From: Acidobacteriota bacterium
GTDB lineage: Bacteria > Acidobacteriota > Blastocatellia > Pyrinomonadales > Pyrinomonadaceae
Reading direction: 5' to 3'
Assembly: GCA_016716435.1 (NCBI GenBank)
Contig: JADJWI010000001.1
Coordinates: forward strand, 248,001-312,000
DNA length: 64,000 nucleotides
Part shown: piece by piece, positions 34,647 to 43,777 of the stretch
Numbering within the stretch: the first letter of the stretch is position 1
Layout of the letters: each line of letters opens with the position of its first letter
Notes under the pieces: generated by a model
Database searches by the model: none
Told to the model about the DNA's origin: nothing
Seen by the model: the letters and a program-made list of their open reading frames with translations, nothing else
Made by a program: the position numbers and the translations under genes

Positions 34647-34943
34647 ATGAAGAAAGTTATCGGACTTACGATCCTTTTGGCAATGGGCGCTCTCGGTATG
34701 GCCTGCGGCGATGCCGGAACTGCCAACAACTCGGCAGCAAATGCTAACAAAGCAGTTGCTAACGCAATGAACTCGGCTGCTAATGCAATGAACTCGGCTG
34801 CTAATGCTGCCCAGACCGCTGCAAACACAGTTGCTAATGCTGCGAACACGGCTGCTAATGCAGCTTCGAACGCTACTAACGCAATGGCTAACAAGCCGGC
34901 TGCCAACACCACCAGCAACGCTAACACCAACGCTAACAAATAA
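34647..34943 (+). CDS. Small Ala/Asn-rich probable lipoprotein (paralogue 2)
   Basis: The 98-residue product has a signal peptide ending ALGMACGDAG, much like its neighbour. The mature chain has Ala/Asn repeats at about seven-residue steps (NAMNSAANAMNSAANAAQTA, NTVANAANTAANAA) and ends NANTNANK. The regular spacing and C-terminal Lys recall Braun-type lipoproteins, whose terminal Lys is linked to peptidoglycan. That comparison is only an analogy. AGGAG lies upstream of the ATG at 34647. It has its own promoter and terminator. Confidence 0.7.
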   Translation: MKKVIGLTILLAMGALGMACGDAGTANNSAANANKAVANAMNSAANAMNSAANAAQTAANTVANAANTAANAASNATNAMANKPAANTTSNANTNANK

Positions 34944-34965
34944 GCGTTAGTTTAGCTCTAGACCG

Positions 34966-35004
34966 AAAAGCACCTCGTTCCTAGGACGGGGTGCTTTTCA
35001 TTTT
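34966..35004 (+). terminator. Rho-independent terminator between convergent genes
   Basis: AAAAGCACC and GGTGCTTTT enclose a loop and are followed by CATTTT. The reverse strand also has a T-tract, so it may serve the convergent gene ending at 35024. Confidence 0.85.
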
Positions 35005-35023
35005 GCCGTTACCTTGCGTGAGC

Positions 35024-37066
35024 TTAACCCAGCAGTTCGGAAAGCTCCTCCGGAGCTGTCACCGGCCGCTTGCAGACAAATCCTTCGCAAACATACGCGG
35101 CCGCATTTCCGTCAACGCTGGTGCGTCCTCTTAGAAGCGGAACTTCATCGCCGACCGTTTCGCCCGAGATCGCCGCGACCTTCATAGGCCTGTATTCGCG
35201 CCAGAGCTCAGCGGTAAGTTGGCTTACATTTTCCCCGACTAGAGCAACCTCTTTCGTTTCGCCGAGCGCGAACTCAAGTGTCGCCAATGCCCGACCAAAG
35301 CCATTCGGGAAGCGGCGGATCTGCCCGGACATCAACCTCAGCACGGTCATCGCGAACCGTTCGTATTTCTCTTCGCCGGTGAACTTCGCCAGCTTGATGA
35401 GCACGTCGGCCGCGACCGAATTGCCAGAGGGTGTTGCGTTGTCGTTAAAGTCCTTGTTACGAACGATCAGTTCTTCATGGTCATTCGACGTAAAAAAGAA
35501 TCCGCCATTCTCCGGATCCCAAAACTCGGTGATCATCATCTCCGCAAGCCGGCGAGCTTCGCTGAAGTACCACACATCACCTGAGACCTGATATAGATCA
35601 AGCAGGCCGTCGGCAAGATTCGCGTAGTCCTCAACGTAGCCGTTGAGCTTCGCCTTGCCGTCCTTCCAGGTGCGGAGCACGCGGCCGTCGCTGACCAATT
35701 CCTTTAGGAGAAAATCGGCATTCGCTTTGGCGGCCGTAAGATATTCACCGTTACCGAGCACGGCCGCCGCCTCGGCAAAGGCGGCGAGCATTAGCCCGTT
35801 CCACGCGGTCAGTACCTTTTCATCGCGGAAAGGCTTGATGCGCTTCTCGCGTTCGGTAAAGAGTTTTTCTTTGCTTCGCTCGATAACCGCCTGCAATTCA
35901 GTTTCTGAGAGGCCAAGAGCCGCGGCCGTCTCTTCGGGAGCGTTCTTGATGTTGGGAATGTTGTGCCCCTCAAAGTTACCTTCGGCGGTTACATCGTAGT
36001 AAAGGCAGAACACGCGGGCGTCGTCCTCGCCGAGAATTTCGACGATCTCCTCCGGCGTCCAGACAAAGAACTTCCCTTCTTCGCCTTCGCTGTCGGCGTC
36101 CTGTGTCGAGTAAAAGCCGCCCTCTGGGCCGATCATCTCGCGGCGGACGTATTCAAGTGTTTCTTCGGCTATACGACGGAAGAAGTCATCCTTCGTTATC
36201 TGATAAAGATGAAGGTAAATGCGGATCAGCTGGGCATTGTCATACAGCATCTTCTCAAAGTGCGGCACAAGCCAGATAGCATCGACCGCGTATCGGTGAA
36301 ACCCGCCGCCGAGCTGATCATAAATGCCGCCCTTCGCCATTTTTTCGGCGGTGTGCTTCACGATCGAGAGGGCGTTCTCGTTGCCGGTCCGCTTCCAGTA
36401 GCGAAGCAGAAACTCCATCGACATCGCCGCGGGAAACTTCGGTGCTCCGCCGAAGCCTCCGTTTTTTGCGTCGAATGACCGGACGAAGCTCGCAAAGGCG
36501 ACATCGAGCAATTCGTTGCTCACGCCAGCTCCTGCCGGATCCGCGATCGACAGTTTTCGCAGCTCGCCGAGTATCTCGAAAGCCGAGCCCATAAGCTCAT
36601 CGCGGCGTTCACGCCAAGCCTCGGCGATGCTCTCGAGGAGCTGCGGCCAGCTCGGCATTCCGTATCGCGGGTTTGGCGGGAAATATGTTCCGCCAAAGAA
36701 GGGCATCTTCTCGGGCGTGATGAAGACGTTCATCGGCCAGCCGCCGCGGCCGGTCGTCAGCTGAACGAAGTTCATATAGATCTGATCAACGTCGGGACGC
36801 TCTTCCATATCGACCTTGATGTTGATGAAGTGCTCGTTCTGGATCGCGGCAACCGCTTCGTCCTCGAACGATTCGTGCTCCATCACATGGCACCAATGGC
36901 ACGCCGAATAGCCAATGCTGACCAGGATAGGCTTGTCCTCAGCCTTTGCTCGCTCGAAAGCCTCCTCGCCCCAGGGATACCAATCAACGGGGTTATGAGC
37001 GTGCTGGAGCAAATAAGGGCTACTTTCGTTAATGAGTTTGTTCGTGTATGTTTGCGGTTTCTGCAT
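35024..37066 (-). CDS. YyaL-like thioredoxin-domain protein (spermatogenesis-associated protein 20 family)
   Basis: The 680-residue protein has an N-terminal thioredoxin-like domain (DUF255) with LINESSPYLLQHAHNPVDWY and the motif Cys56-His-Trp-Cys59-His60. An (alpha/alpha)6-type six-hairpin region follows (GGIYDQLGGGFHRYAVDAIW, HFEKMLYDNAQLIRIY). The family is widespread and conserved but its activity is not firmly established; roles in redox or glycoside chemistry have been proposed. The ATG at 37066 gives the family-typical start MQKPQTYTNKLI. A TTG nine codons upstream is rejected. It is transcribed alone and divergently from yraN. Confidence 0.92.
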   Translation of the reverse strand: MQKPQTYTNKLINESSPYLLQHAHNPVDWYPWGEEAFERAKAEDKPILVSIGYSACHWCHVMEHESFEDEAVAAIQNEHFINIKVDMEERPDVDQIYMNFVQLTTGRGGWPMNVFITPEKMPFFGGTYFPPNPRYGMPSWPQLLESIAEAWRERRDELMGSAFEILGELRKLSIADPAGAGVSNELLDVAFASFVRSFDAKNGGFGGAPKFPAAMSMEFLLRYWKRTGNENALSIVKHTAEKMAKGGIYDQLGGGFHRYAVDAIWLVPHFEKMLYDNAQLIRIYLHLYQITKDDFFRRIAEETLEYVRREMIGPEGGFYSTQDADSEGEEGKFFVWTPEEIVEILGEDDARVFCLYYDVTAEGNFEGHNIPNIKNAPEETAAALGLSETELQAVIERSKEKLFTEREKRIKPFRDEKVLTAWNGLMLAAFAEAAAVLGNGEYLTAAKANADFLLKELVSDGRVLRTWKDGKAKLNGYVEDYANLADGLLDLYQVSGDVWYFSEARRLAEMMITEFWDPENGGFFFTSNDHEELIVRNKDFNDNATPSGNSVAADVLIKLAKFTGEEKYERFAMTVLRLMSGQIRRFPNGFGRALATLEFALGETKEVALVGENVSQLTAELWREYRPMKVAAISGETVGDEVPLLRGRTSVDGNAAAYVCEGFVCKRPVTAPEELSELLG

Positions 37067-37123
37067 AGTGATCTTGTTAGTGCGTTGGGCCAATTCTGCT
37101 ATACTTCCGGCAATCGGAAAAAA

Positions 37124-37597
37124 ATGGACTTGCCGAACGGATTATTGAACCTTTATGAAAAGGATAGTTCTTCGCCTCGGGCCGCGACAAGGGCGACCGG
37201 CACAAAGGGCGAGAAACTTGCCGCCGAGTTTCTTGAATCGCTCGGGCATCGGCTCGTTGCCCGGAACTTCACCGCCCCGATCGGCCGAAACTCGAAAGGC
37301 GTCCAGGTCCGTGGTGAAATAGACCTGATCACGCTTGATGGCGAGACGATCTGTTTTATCGAGGTAAAGACCCGCGGGAGCGAAGACCTCGCCGGGCCGT
37401 TGGCTGCAATTGACCTGCAAAAACAGCGGATCATTACACGGACAGCACTTGTTTACCGGCGTATTTTCGGCGTGTTTGAGATGTCGTATCGGTTCGATGG
37501 ATTGACCGTCATCAATCGGCCAAACGAGCCGCCGCAGATCGAGCATTTTCCGGGCCTTTGGACCGAGCAGCGTTTCAAGAAGAAGCGTTGGCTTTAG
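37124..37597 (+). CDS. yraN: YraN/UPF0102 family protein (restriction-endonuclease-like fold)
   Basis: The 157-residue protein has the family core GTKGEKLAAEFLESLGHRLV, then GEIDLITLDGETICFIEVKT, with the Asp and Glu-x-Lys of a PD-(D/E)XK nuclease-like fold. The family is often linked to DNA processing, but its exact role is unproven. A longer open frame to 36830 overlaps the convergent-strand gene and starts with unrelated text, so the ATG at 37124 is chosen. It is shortly followed by the S9 peptidase gene. Confidence 0.88.
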   Translation: MDLPNGLLNLYEKDSSSPRAATRATGTKGEKLAAEFLESLGHRLVARNFTAPIGRNSKGVQVRGEIDLITLDGETICFIEVKTRGSEDLAGPLAAIDLQKQRIITRTALVYRRIFGVFEMSYRFDGLTVINRPNEPPQIEHFPGLWTEQRFKKKRWL

Positions 37598-37686
37598 GAT
37601 CCTTCGGTCGGATTTTAATGAACACTTTGCGGCGGCCGGTCGTAAAGTTTAAGACACACGTTTTAGTTCAACATTCGGAGACAGAT

Positions 37687-40023
37687 ATGAAAAGAACATT
37701 GGTATTTCTTGCGATAACGCTATCACTTGCCGCATTTGCGGTGGCACAGCAACCACCGCTTATTGACCGTGAGATCTTTTTTGACAACCCGGAGTACTCC
37801 GGTGCACAGATCTCGCCCGACGGGAAATATATCTCTTTCATCAAGCCGCTCAGCGGGACGATGAACGTTTGGGTCAAAGGCATTAGCGAACCATTTTCGG
37901 CCGCTCGCCCTATGACGAACGACCAGAAACGGCCCGTTCGTTCCTACTTCTGGTCGCGCGACGGGAAATTCATTTTGTTCGTTCAGGACGATGGCGGCGA
38001 CGAGAACTTCAACGTTTACGCCGTCAACCCGATGGACAAACCGGCCGCGGGCTCGCCGGTCCCGGCCGCTCGCAACATCACCGCCGCACAGGGCGTAAGG
38101 GCGATCATCCAGCACGTGCCGGATTCGGACCCGGATGCCATCTATGTCGGGCTCAACGAACGCGACAAAGCGTGGCACGACCTCTACAAAGTAAAGATCT
38201 CGACCGGCGAACGGACGCTGATCAGCGAGAACAAAGATCGCTTGCAGCAGATGGTCTTTGACCACGCCGACAAACTCCGGATGGCCGTCCGCTCTGCACA
38301 GAACGGCGATACCGAACTTTTACGCGTTGATGCCGACGGCAAAACGACCAAGATCTATGACTGCAACGCATTCGAGGACTGCGGCCCGGTCGCATTCCAC
38401 AAGGACAACAAGCGGGTGTATATCCGTACGAACAAGGGTTCGCTGGACCTGATCGAGCTGGCATTGCTGGACGTCGCGACCGGCAAGGTCGAAAAGGTCG
38501 AGGGCGATCCGCTCGGCAAGGTCGATCTTGACGGCGTCAATTTTTCGAGCGTCACGAAGGACATCGTCGCGACCGTTTACTACGACGACAAACCGCGTAT
38601 CTATTTCAAGGACAAGAAATACGAGAAGTATTACAACGACATAAAGAAGCGGCTCGGCGACCGCGAGATCAACTTCCAGTCGGCGACCAGCGATGAAAAG
38701 AAGTTCATCGTCGTCAGCACAAGTGACGTCGATCCGGGAACGGTCTGGGTCTATGACACCAAGAGCAAAGACCTCTCGACGCTTTATCAGGTCCGCGAAA
38801 AGCTGGACCGTTCCGCTCTTTCGCCGATGACTCCGATCCGCTACAGATCCTCGGACGGGCTCGAGATCCAGGCCTATTTGACCTTGCCGAAGGGGCTACC
38901 AGCAAAGAATCTGCCGCTAGTCGTCAATCCGCACGGTGGTCCTTGGGGACGCGATACGTGGGGTTATGATACCTACGCACAGTTTCTGGCAAACCGCGGT
39001 TATGCCGTGCTGCAGCCGAACTTCCGTGCCTCGACCGGCTTTGGAAAGAAATTCCTTAATGCCGGTAACAACGAATGGGGCGAGAAGATGCAGGACGATA
39101 TCACCTGGGGCGTAAAGCATCTGGTCGATCAAGGAATCGTCGATGCGAAACGCGTCGGCATCATGGGCGGAAGCTACGGAGGCTATGCGGCACTTGCGGG
39201 CGTAACGTTCACGCCGGATGTTTATGCCGCATCGGTGGCGATCGTGCCGCCTTCGAACTTGCAGACGCTGCTTGATTCGATCCCGCCCTATTGGGAAGCT
39301 ATCCGAGAGACGTTTTACAAGCGGATGGGCGACCCGCGAACACCGGAAGGCATCGCTCAGATGAAGCGGCAGTCGCCGCACCTCCACGCGGACAAGATCA
39401 AGACGCCGTTGATGATAGTTCAAGGTGCCAACGACCCGCGGGTGAAGCAACGTGAGTCTGACCAGATCGTCATCGCACTCCGCGACCGCAAGTATCCGGT
39501 CGAGTACATCCTCGCACCGGATGAAGGCCATGGATTTGCCCGGCCGGTCAACAACATGGCGATGATCGCCGCGGCTGAAAAGTTCCTTGCCAAGCACCTT
39601 GGCGGGCGGTATCAGACGACAATGACGCCGGAGGTCGCTAAGCGGCTTGGCGAGATCACGGTCGATGTTTCGAAAGTGACGGTTGCCGATCCGGGCACAT
39701 CGGGCGGTTCTACCGGCTCAGGAAGCCTCAGCGGCAAATGGACGATGACGGTCGATGCCGGCGGGCAACTTATCGACCTGAATCTTGAGATCACGCAAGC
39801 CGATAACGACTTCACCGGCACGATGGCATCGCCGGTCGGCGGCGGCAAGATCGAGAAAGGCAAGGTCGATGGGAACAAGGTGACCGGCACCATCCAGGCC
39901 GATGTCCAGGGCAGCCCGACCACGATCGAGATGTCCGGAACACTTGAGGGCCACACGATTAAGGGCACGCTCAACGTCCCCGGCTTCGGGACGCTTCCCT
40001 TCACCGCGGCCCGGCCTAAGTAG
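37687..40023 (+). CDS. Secreted S9-family (prolyl oligopeptidase-like) peptidase with extra C-terminal domain
   Basis: The 778-residue protein has a signal peptide (LVFLAITLSLAAFAVAQQ). A beta-propeller follows (YSGAQISPDGKYISFIKPLS and further WD40/TolB-like repeats), then an alpha/beta-hydrolase domain. The likely triad is Ser496 (GGSYGGYAA), Asp583 (QGANDPRV) and His615 (DEGHGF). Such enzymes cleave oligopeptides, often after proline or with dipeptidyl specificity. Beyond the hydrolase a Gly/Ser linker leads to about 100 residues of beta structure (SGKWTMTVDAGGQLIDLNLE), an unusual addition. GGAGACAGAT precedes the ATG. A terminator follows. Confidence 0.93.
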   Translation: MKRTLVFLAITLSLAAFAVAQQPPLIDREIFFDNPEYSGAQISPDGKYISFIKPLSGTMNVWVKGISEPFSAARPMTNDQKRPVRSYFWSRDGKFILFVQDDGGDENFNVYAVNPMDKPAAGSPVPAARNITAAQGVRAIIQHVPDSDPDAIYVGLNERDKAWHDLYKVKISTGERTLISENKDRLQQMVFDHADKLRMAVRSAQNGDTELLRVDADGKTTKIYDCNAFEDCGPVAFHKDNKRVYIRTNKGSLDLIELALLDVATGKVEKVEGDPLGKVDLDGVNFSSVTKDIVATVYYDDKPRIYFKDKKYEKYYNDIKKRLGDREINFQSATSDEKKFIVVSTSDVDPGTVWVYDTKSKDLSTLYQVREKLDRSALSPMTPIRYRSSDGLEIQAYLTLPKGLPAKNLPLVVNPHGGPWGRDTWGYDTYAQFLANRGYAVLQPNFRASTGFGKKFLNAGNNEWGEKMQDDITWGVKHLVDQGIVDAKRVGIMGGSYGGYAALAGVTFTPDVYAASVAIVPPSNLQTLLDSIPPYWEAIRETFYKRMGDPRTPEGIAQMKRQSPHLHADKIKTPLMIVQGANDPRVKQRESDQIVIALRDRKYPVEYILAPDEGHGFARPVNNMAMIAAAEKFLAKHLGGRYQTTMTPEVAKRLGEITVDVSKVTVADPGTSGGSTGSGSLSGKWTMTVDAGGQLIDLNLEITQADNDFTGTMASPVGGGKIEKGKVDGNKVTGTIQADVQGSPTTIEMSGTLEGHTIKGTLNVPGFGTLPFTAARPK

Positions 40024-40040
40024 CCTAGCCGAAAAAAGGA

Positions 40041-40082
40041 AAGAGCCCGGGACGCGTAAGTCGCCGGGCTCTTCTCATTTTG
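40041..40082. terminator. Bidirectional terminator between convergent genes
   Basis: AAGAGCCCGG and CCGGGCTCTT form a ten-pair stem, followed by CTCATTTT on the plus strand and preceded by TTTTTTC on the other. It separates the peptidase gene from the TonB receptor gene. Confidence 0.85.
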
Positions 40083-40093
40083 GGTGAACAGAC

Positions 40094-42586
40094 TTACCTT
40101 ATCTGCCAGGTCGTTCCGATAGTGAACGAACGCCCACGTGCCGGGGCAAAAACGAACTGCTCACTGTAAAAGCGGTCGAAGAGGTTTGAGACTCCGAGGT
40201 TGACGGAAAAGTTGAACCGTTCCTTTCGGAAGATATATCCGCCGCTCACGTTGTGCGTCACGAATCCCGGTTCCGGACCGCCGTTGCCGCCCTGGAATAT
40301 CGGCAAGAGAAACGCCGGCGAGAGCCTGTCCTGAGTTACGACGATACGAGCGTTGTAGTCCATATAGTAATTCTTCAGGAAGTTCTGCCAACGGAACCCG
40401 GCATTGGTCCGAAGCGGGCTGATGATGTCGAGCGGTACGTCCTCATCAAGGTCATCGCCCCGAAGATAGCTGAAATTTCCGTAAGGTGTCAGATACCCGA
40501 GGCTGATCTTGATCGGGGCTTCGATCTCGGCCTCAAGGCCCTGAATGCGGGCACTGCGGACGTTCTGAGTTTGGAAGACCGGTATCGGCTGCTGCGGTGC
40601 CGGCCGCGGGAGAACGATCGGCATTCCGTTGCGGTCGAGTGCGGTCTGGGTCGCGAGGAAATTCTGGTACCGGTTGTTGAAATAGGTCACCGAGCCGGAA
40701 AAACGCGACGTCTTGAACCGCACGGTCGCGTCGAAATTTACGCCAGTCTCGGGGTCGAGGTTCGGATTACCGACCAAAAAGCCGCCGACCGAGCCAAAGT
40801 CCGTAAAGAACCGCTCGAAGATGTTAGGCGTCCGGAATGACCGTCCGACCCTTGCCGAGAGATTGAGGTTCGGGTTGACGACAAAGACAAGCCCCACATC
40901 GCCCGTCACCGCTGAATTATCGACCGAGAGCCCCGAGGTCAGGCCGTCGAGACTGAGGTCTTCGATCTGGCTCGGCGTCAGCGACCCGGGCAGCGAGAAC
41001 TCCGCCGTCGGCTCGGCCGATGTCCTGAACCGGTCAAAGCGAATGCCGGCGACGGCCTTCAGCCGCTTTGTTATCCGTATCTCGCCTTGAGCGAAAGCGG
41101 CGATGTTCGAGAGCGATGCATCCGGGACGCTCCGCGAGGTTGAGACGTTTCGGTTCGGTGAGGCCGGTGTCGTTGCCGTTATGAAAAGCCGGCGGTCCGA
41201 ATTGAAATCGTTAAAGTAGCTCGCTCCGGCGATCAGGTTCACCCGAGTGCCGAAGATCCAGTCGGTCTGAACATCAAACCCTGTGCTGTCCGTGTCAGTG
41301 ATGGTTTCGCTGAACTGATATTGTCCGGGAAAGAACGGCAAGACCGGCGGGACGGTCAGGATATTCGTGAAGTTCCGGTTCTGGGTCTGATAGTGTCCCA
41401 TTACCGAAACACGCTGCAGGTTCTTGGTGATGGCAGCAACATCGTAGCGGCCGCTGAACTTATCGCGGTTTGAGAACGGGAAGAACCCGTTGAACACTCC
41501 GACAAGCGTCGGCGACCCGATATTCGACGCCCGACGCCGTTCATAATTGAGCTTGAGCGTGTTCGTCTCGTTTATAAAGAAACGCCCGGTCGCCTGCGTA
41601 TTTCCGCCATGCGACTGCGAGTTGAGCACTTCGCCGTCTGCGGTCACGCCGTCGATCACACGGCCGGCCGGATCGCCGGTCGAATAATTGCCATATCGCT
41701 CGAGCGACTGAGCTACCCTGAATGCAAAGAACTTGCTCGCACCCGTAACGGCGAGATTGCCGCGGCGGCCGGACTCATTCGAGCTGTAGAACGTATCGAG
41801 AGCGGCACCGAATCGGAATCCGCTATCGCGGCGTGTCGGCGTGTCCTTGGTGATGATATTGATCGTACCGGCGAGGGCATCGGTTCCATAAAGCACCGAA
41901 CCGCTTCCGCGGACCACCTCGATCGATTCGATCTGAGAGGTCTCGACAAGTCCGCCCTCGACCCCCGATTGGCTGGTCGAGGTTCGGGAATTGTTGAGCC
42001 TCTCACCGTCCACGAGGATAAGGACGCGATTGCTGTCGAGCCCGCGAATACGCGGCCGCACCTGAAATGCGCCTTCGTTGACGGTCGAAGTTCCCGGAAG
42101 TGTCCGGAAGACATCGCCGAGCGTGTTGATGCCCTTGCGGGCGATCTCTTCACTGCCAAGGACACTGACCGGAACCGGGGTTTCCTCTGAGGAGATCTGC
42201 GTCCGGGCCGCGGTGACCGTTACGGATTCATTTATCGTGCCCAGGTCGAGAACGATCTCGGAATCGATGGCCGCTCCATTGCCGGCAAGCGAAACGAGTT
42301 TGTCCGGGAAGCCGGCGGCTGAAACGACCACGCGTAGCTCACCTTCAACCGCGAGTTCGAACTCGGCCACGCCGGTCTCGCCGGTAACGGCCGTACGGGT
42401 CGCCCCGGAGCGCGTGGTTATCTTAACGGTGGCACCGGAAACGACCGCTCCGGCCGAGTCCTTGACGGTAATACTTATCCGGCCCGTCTCCTGTGCCTGG
42501 ACCGGAACGACGACCAAACCGGCAAGAAGAAGTACGCCGGCGAAAAGAGTAAGAATGCGACCACGAATTGAGAGGATGATGTCCAT
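40094..42586 (-). CDS. TonB-dependent outer-membrane receptor with carboxypeptidase-regulatory-like N-domain
   Basis: The 830-residue protein has a signal peptide (ILTLFAGVLLLAGLVVVPVQ, AQ). A regulatory-like domain follows (GRISITVKDSAGAVVSGATV), then the plug (ETPVPVSVLGSEEIARKGIN, RIRGLDSNRVLILVDGERLN) and a 22-strand-type barrel (RVGRSFRTPNIFERFFTDFG). Such receptors import metal chelates or other large solutes using TonB energy. The ligand is not evident. The neighbouring ChaN-like gene suggests iron or haem. AAGG lies about 12 bases before the ATG. The C-terminus ends in GTTWQIR. Confidence 0.93.
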   Translation of the reverse strand: MDIILSIRGRILTLFAGVLLLAGLVVVPVQAQETGRISITVKDSAGAVVSGATVKITTRSGATRTAVTGETGVAEFELAVEGELRVVVSAAGFPDKLVSLAGNGAAIDSEIVLDLGTINESVTVTAARTQISSEETPVPVSVLGSEEIARKGINTLGDVFRTLPGTSTVNEGAFQVRPRIRGLDSNRVLILVDGERLNNSRTSTSQSGVEGGLVETSQIESIEVVRGSGSVLYGTDALAGTINIITKDTPTRRDSGFRFGAALDTFYSSNESGRRGNLAVTGASKFFAFRVAQSLERYGNYSTGDPAGRVIDGVTADGEVLNSQSHGGNTQATGRFFINETNTLKLNYERRRASNIGSPTLVGVFNGFFPFSNRDKFSGRYDVAAITKNLQRVSVMGHYQTQNRNFTNILTVPPVLPFFPGQYQFSETITDTDSTGFDVQTDWIFGTRVNLIAGASYFNDFNSDRRLFITATTPASPNRNVSTSRSVPDASLSNIAAFAQGEIRITKRLKAVAGIRFDRFRTSAEPTAEFSLPGSLTPSQIEDLSLDGLTSGLSVDNSAVTGDVGLVFVVNPNLNLSARVGRSFRTPNIFERFFTDFGSVGGFLVGNPNLDPETGVNFDATVRFKTSRFSGSVTYFNNRYQNFLATQTALDRNGMPIVLPRPAPQQPIPVFQTQNVRSARIQGLEAEIEAPIKISLGYLTPYGNFSYLRGDDLDEDVPLDIISPLRTNAGFRWQNFLKNYYMDYNARIVVTQDRLSPAFLLPIFQGGNGGPEPGFVTHNVSGGYIFRKERFNFSVNLGVSNLFDRFYSEQFVFAPARGRSFTIGTTWQIR

Positions 42587-42804
42587 AAAGAAGCCCTTAT
42601 AATGAAGATAGGAACGATTTCGCTCGTTCGTAGTCTACGGAATCAAAGCATGAAACAATTCATTAGCATTAATTACACTGCTACCATGCCCAAATTAGTG
42701 TTGCTGATGTTTGAAACGAATCGCTGAGCCAAGCGGGAAAACGCCCCCCACGACGCCAAGTTCCGGCGACGCTCAAGCAAAGCCTAAGGACATTCTCGAG
42801 AGAT
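42587..42804. other. Spacer upstream of the TonB receptor gene
   Basis: On the minus strand an AT-rich stretch (42660-42690) with TGTAATTAATGCTAATGAAT resembles a degenerate Fur-like AT repeat. It matches the consensus poorly. No promoter could be fixed with confidence. Confidence 0.25.
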
Positions 42805-43701
42805 CTATCTTTGGCTGCGGGGCTGTTTGCTGTCGGTCAGGATCACGAAATCGCCGAGGCCGTTGTGTTTGGCCGGGTCGAAGGTACGGAAATTCTCTTC
42901 GTAACGCATGGTTACGACCAGGGACTTCGCCTTTGATCTATATTTGGCGAGCTTTTCGATGGTACCGAGCCGCGACTCGGTATGGAATCCGCCGTTGAGG
43001 TGAACTACGAGCGAGCCCTTGTGCTCTTTCAGGGCCTTGGCGACCCAATATGCCATCGTCGCGTCCCAGAGCGTTTGCGAATATAACATGGGGCTGACGG
43101 GCTGCGTGGAGTCGTGGATCTTGCCCATCAATGCGTTGAACTTTTTAGAATATGCTTCCGAAGGCTCGCCAAACGGGAGCGGAGCAAGCCATTTCTTCGC
43201 TTCGGGCGAAAGCGAGAGAACAGAATCTTTGCCGAGCCGGGCGACCATGTTGACGTATCGCCGCGGAGCATTTGCTGCGATCACGGGCAGCCGCTTCTCT
43301 TTTGCGAGCTCGACCAGCGGCCGGTAGTCGGTCTTATAGTTGTTCCAGGGACGCGAACTACGGAGGAAGTGATCCTCGGTGATCCTGCCGGCGAGATACT
43401 CATCAAGCACGACCTGAACGTCGCGCTCGAACATCTCAAGCGAGAGCTGGACCTTTCGGTTCGGACCGAACTGCTCAACGGCACGTTTGAATATCTCGAG
43501 TTGAAGAGCGTGGGCGACCGTGTCGTCGTGATATTCGCCAAGGAAAACGGCGTCAGAGGCTGCTACGGCACGCATTATGTCCTCAAGCGTGGCCGGCTTC
43601 CCATCTGAGGTGAAAATCGTGTAATGATCAGGGTTCGCCTGTCCGGCGGCTTGAATGGTCATGGCAACTGCGAAGATCAACGCAAAAAGAAAGCTCTTCA
43701 T
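42805..43701 (-). CDS. Exported ChaN-like haem-binding/iron-regulated protein
   Basis: The 298-residue product has a signal peptide (SFLFALIFAVAMTIQAAGQA) and the ChaN signature DAVFLGEYHDDTVAHALQLE. Further family motifs are LSLEMFERDVQVVLDEYLAG, RLPVIAANAPRRYVNMVARL and VVHLNGGFHTESRLGTIEKL. ChaN-type proteins bind haem at the outer membrane and belong to the Tiki/ChaN hydrolase-like fold. No lipobox Cys is seen, so it is probably soluble in the periplasm. The ATG at 43701 is chosen. It lies upstream of the TonB receptor on the same strand, with a 218-nt gap. Confidence 0.88.
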   Translation of the reverse strand: MKSFLFALIFAVAMTIQAAGQANPDHYTIFTSDGKPATLEDIMRAVAASDAVFLGEYHDDTVAHALQLEIFKRAVEQFGPNRKVQLSLEMFERDVQVVLDEYLAGRITEDHFLRSSRPWNNYKTDYRPLVELAKEKRLPVIAANAPRRYVNMVARLGKDSVLSLSPEAKKWLAPLPFGEPSEAYSKKFNALMGKIHDSTQPVSPMLYSQTLWDATMAYWVAKALKEHKGSLVVHLNGGFHTESRLGTIEKLAKYRSKAKSLVVTMRYEENFRTFDPAKHNGLGDFVILTDSKQPRSQR

Positions 43702-43777
43702 ACCAGAACAGACTACCAAAGCCGCCGGCCGCACTAAAGCCAGGACTCAAACAATGGTTGAAAAACTCGGTCCGACA

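Noticed and set aside
36830..37123. Long N-terminal extension of YraN
   Set aside because: The extended frame overlaps the opposite-strand thioredoxin-domain gene and has no family similarity; the ATG at 37124 gives the normal length.
42655..42700. Fur box upstream of the TonB receptor
   Set aside because: The AT-rich repeat matches the 19-bp consensus too poorly to list as a site.
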